Source: Allium sativum
Taxonomy: Eukaryota; Streptophyta; Magnoliopsida; Asparagales; Amaryllidaceae
Direction of reading: 5' to 3'
Assembly (NCBI GenBank): GCA_030737875.1
Contig: CM060910.1
Coordinates: forward strand, 617,223,303 to 617,287,302
DNA length: 64,000 nt
Both the position numbers and the translations under genes were made by a program. Positions 61,356-64,000 of the stretch are shown in pieces (positions within the stretch are counted from its first letter, which is position 1; each line of letters opens with the position of its first letter). The notes below the pieces were generated by a model. That model saw nothing but the letters and a program-made list of their open reading frames with translations. It was not told the DNA's origin and made no database searches.

Positions 61356-64000
61356 TCGATTTTCTTTTAAAACATATTTTATAAATCGTTTTAAATTCGT
61401 TTTCAAAATGATTTCAACTTCATATTCGATTTCTAATCAAAATTGAATATTCCATATCATCGATGTATAAATGATAATATGTTCAAAACATTAGATTTTG
61501 AAATCATTCACGTCAAAATGGTGTCGTTCAAAACAACACGGATTTGTATATTTTTAAATATATTCGTGTCTACATCACAATCAGATTTTGATCTTTTACT
61601 GAATATTATTTTAAAATAATCGTTATTTCAAAATATTTATCCTTTCTGAACTGGAATCAGACACAGTCAATTATCATATAATTTGATTTATATGGATTTC
61701 ATGCAAACATGCACACAACAACAACGATAAACAATCAACCATCATCCAAAGTGCATTCTACACTGTATAAGCATGAAATATAAATATTCAACGCTCATAC
61801 AGCCTGTCAATCAATCGATCGACATACAGCTAATTACTGGGACTAGTGTATGTCATATATCATCCCAATACCCGTGTGGGGTTTCAATCAACAAATAATG
61901 AATTTTATTTGTGCAGTTGGGCGATGTGTAAAATTGATCGTCCCAATCAATATCAGTCCAATGTGTGTACATAAACAAATCGTCTGATTTGTTTACAAAT
62001 GTTTATTTTATTCATTTACACATTAAAAATTATATTTTTAACTATAAAATATTTTTAACTATATAATGTTTTATTCCATTCCACATCACACAATCCATTT
62101 CACAACACAATCGAACAAACAAACAAGTCGTCCATGGTCTGTGGACAACGGGTGTCGAGTGCTGCTAAGCACCGTCTGCATCCCAGTATATATTTCAACT
62201 AAAAAATAAAATAAAAGTGAGAAGTTCTCACCTTTGGGTTCCACTCCGCTATGCTTTAACGGACGATGGTTTGGATTCTATTCAAAATTCCATCGCAATC
62301 TTCTTCACGCTGCTCATAGATAAAAATCACATTTTTATCGCTTCATTCCAATAAATAAAAATCATATTTTTATTTCTACTTCATATATTTTTGCAACCCT
62401 TCTTTCTATACAAAAATTATATTTTTATATTTCTACTTCTTATATAAAGATCGGATTTTTATTTCGCTTCATATATAATAAAAATGAATTTTTGACGCTA
62501 TTTTGCATAAATAAAAATCGTATTTTTATTTCAAATCTATATATGTAAAAATCGTGTTTTTATTCTAATGATAACCATATAACGATCGCTTCTTTATCAT
62601 AATGAAAACATTATAAAAATCTTATCTTTCCTACATTAAAAATCATATCTTTTTATAATTAAAAATCATATATTTTTCTAAACAAAAATCTCTTCTTTTT
62701 TTCGAAATAAAAATCATTTCTTTTTCTATCTATATTTATATAAAAACCCAAATCTTTTTCTATTCAAAATCTCAACTTATCGCATATAAAAATCTAATCT
62801 TTACAAGAATAAAAATCTAACCTTTACCGATTTAAAAATCAAAACTTTTAAACTATAAAAATCAAATCCTTTTTATTAAGAAAAATCAGATCTTTCCCAT
62901 CGAAGAAAATAAATAAAATTACTAAAATAAATTCTTACCTTTACTATAGAAGGAGGGGGGTTTCTACTCGCGGATCGAGGAGGAGGTGCTTTGCAGGTCG
63001 GCGGTGGCTCTCCTCGTTGGCGGCAGCGTATTTGGGTTGAGAGAGGGGGGTTTCCACGTGACGTCGGAGGATAGAAGAGGAGAGAGAATGGGAAGGAGGA
63101 GGCGGAGGGGGAGGATGGCCTGAAGGGGAGGCGGCCATGGGGGTTCGCGGTCAGGGCAGGCGCGGCGGAGGATCTCATCGAGGTGGGGGTGTCGATGAAG
63201 GGGCGCGCGTCGGATTTGGGGAGGGATTAGAGGAGAGGGGCACGAGAGGAGGGAGGAGGAGCTAGGGGTGGATCGCCAGGAATGGCGGCGGCGGTGCCCC
63301 CCCCCCTCACGGAGGCGCGGCGCGGTTCCAGCGATCCTCGATCGCTTTTCTTCTTCTTTTTTCTGTAACCCGTTATCGGGTTTTGAAGAGAGAAAGGGGG
63401 GTTGGCCCCTTTTTCTATTATATATATACATATTTAATTAATTATTCCCAAAAAGTGACATTTAAATTTGATCTCCAAACGAGACCCAATGACTATCGCC
63501 CCTAGCTAATTACCCTATTCCGAACACGATGGGATATGTTTCGTCAGCTGTTTCGATCAGTTTTCGTTTAAATTAAAATATAAAACTATATATTCAATTT
63601 TAAATGCACTTTTCAATTTACCGGGGCCACATATTGATTCTAAAAATTCCAGAAAAATTATTTCTAGCTTTGTATTGACGATACAGTCTTAACAAAACTA
63701 ATTTCATCAAATTTGGAGACCGTTTGTTAAATGACCATTTTCTGGTCGATCGAAAATGACTAAGTCTGTTAAAATATGTTTTCTTTTTCCACGCTCACAT
63801 ATTAATCCCAAAAATTATGAATTTTGGAATCTAGTAATAAATTGATATTCCGGATCCAAAAAGTGGTTTCGTCGAAAAACGGAGGTCGTTTGCAAAATTT
63901 CCATTTTTAAGGGCTATATTTCCATAGCGACTGTTCTGAAATTTCAATTGGGCGTAACTTTTTATCCCAGCTATGAAATTTCAATTTTTCGGATTCATTG
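60181..64000 (-). repeat. Element C 5' LTR, part 2 (promoter end, incomplete)
   Basis: Resumes C's right LTR after D's duplication TAAAT (60181-60185). Matches 35430-39268 through the AT palindrome tract, the donor (62938), the GC-rich leader (62941-63400) and the TATA box (about 63416-63430). The window ends before the LTR terminus. A minus-strand frame of 155 codons (62964-63431) in the leader is Pro/Arg/Ser-rich and not preserved in the other LTR; I do not call it a gene. Confidence 0.85.
61307..61354. repeat. (AT)n microsatellite, expanded in C's 5' LTR
   Basis: Nearly 48 bp of AT dinucleotides against about 27 bp at the matching site of the left LTR (36555-36581). Confidence 0.85.

Larger units (their letters stand above)
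33401..64000 (-). mobile_element. Element C: non-autonomous LTR retrotransposon with 6.2-kb LTRs (right end beyond window)
   Basis: Left LTR 33401-39579, internal 39580-40630, right LTR from 40631 with element D inserted at 42660-60180. Adding the right-LTR pieces (40631-42659 and 60186-64000) gives about 5.84 of about 6.18 kb; alignment to the left LTR suggests about 310 bp are missing beyond 64000. No gag or pol. The internal region is only 1.05 kb, one-sixth of an LTR. The two LTRs differ by many substitutions and small indels and are visibly more diverged than those of A. Confidence 0.85.

Noticed and set aside
62964..63431. A 155-codon minus-strand frame, Pro/Arg/Ser-rich
   Set aside because: It lies in the GC-rich leader of C's LTR and its reading frame is not kept in the other LTR (38192-38640).

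Overview
This window is intergenic DNA from a large, repeat-rich flowering-plant genome, probably a eudicot; I cannot name the species. It is AT-rich and I see no intact host gene, rRNA or tRNA gene. The plant assignment rests on long-terminal-repeat (LTR) retrotransposons primed by initiator tRNA-Met, a CACTA DNA transposon, and fragments of plant HMG-CoA reductase, SCYL2-type and AMSH-type genes carried inside the CACTA. Almost the whole window can be read as mobile elements nested inside one another.

Layout. 1-234 is the tip of an LTR inserted in the opposite direction. 235-14245 is element B (minus strand): an LTR end (235-501), a short internal region split by a 5.9-kb solo LTR (1643-7587, target duplication ATTAT), then a 6.28-kb 5' LTR (7966-14245). 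B sits in the leader of an older element, H, whose LTR is 14483-15219. 15531-28067 is a decayed LTR (E) split by element A (18083-27421): two 3.58-kb LTRs around a 2.17-kb internal region that encodes only a Ty3/gypsy-type Gag with one internal stop. 28068-33400 is a decayed LTR (F) holding a separate 1.48-kb LTR-like insertion, G (31464-32940). Element C starts at 33401 and runs past the window end: 6.18-kb LTR, 1.05-kb internal region, second LTR from 40631. That second LTR is split by element D (42660-60180, target duplication TAAAT), and D's left LTR is split by a 6.4-kb CACTA transposon (45724-52136, target duplication TTT). D's right LTR preserves the empty CACTA site. The order of insertion is therefore F, then C, then D, then the CACTA.

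How the parts relate. A, B, C, D, E, F and the solo LTR look like one extended clan. They share TGTAACGNCCC-type termini, an initiator-Met primer site where one is visible, a CAGCGGAAAAT box 120-260 bp inside the LTR, and a common minus-strand plan: TATA box, short leader, good splice donor, repeat-rich tract, primer site. No reverse transcriptase, integrase or protease is visible in any of them. They look like non-autonomous elements depending on enzymes encoded elsewhere, with LTRs as long as or longer than their internal regions. In element A a strong splice acceptor lies one base before the gag ATG, so I suggest the 3-kb LTR-derived leader is spliced out of the gag mRNA. A tandem pair of hairpins with compensatory base changes inside A's LTR is the best candidate for an undescribed structured element.

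The CACTA has a multi-exon-like interior built partly from host gene pieces: an SCYL2-like piece abutting an HMGR piece, and two AMSH-like exons still separated by an intron. It also carries two unusual arrays of short palindromic repeats.
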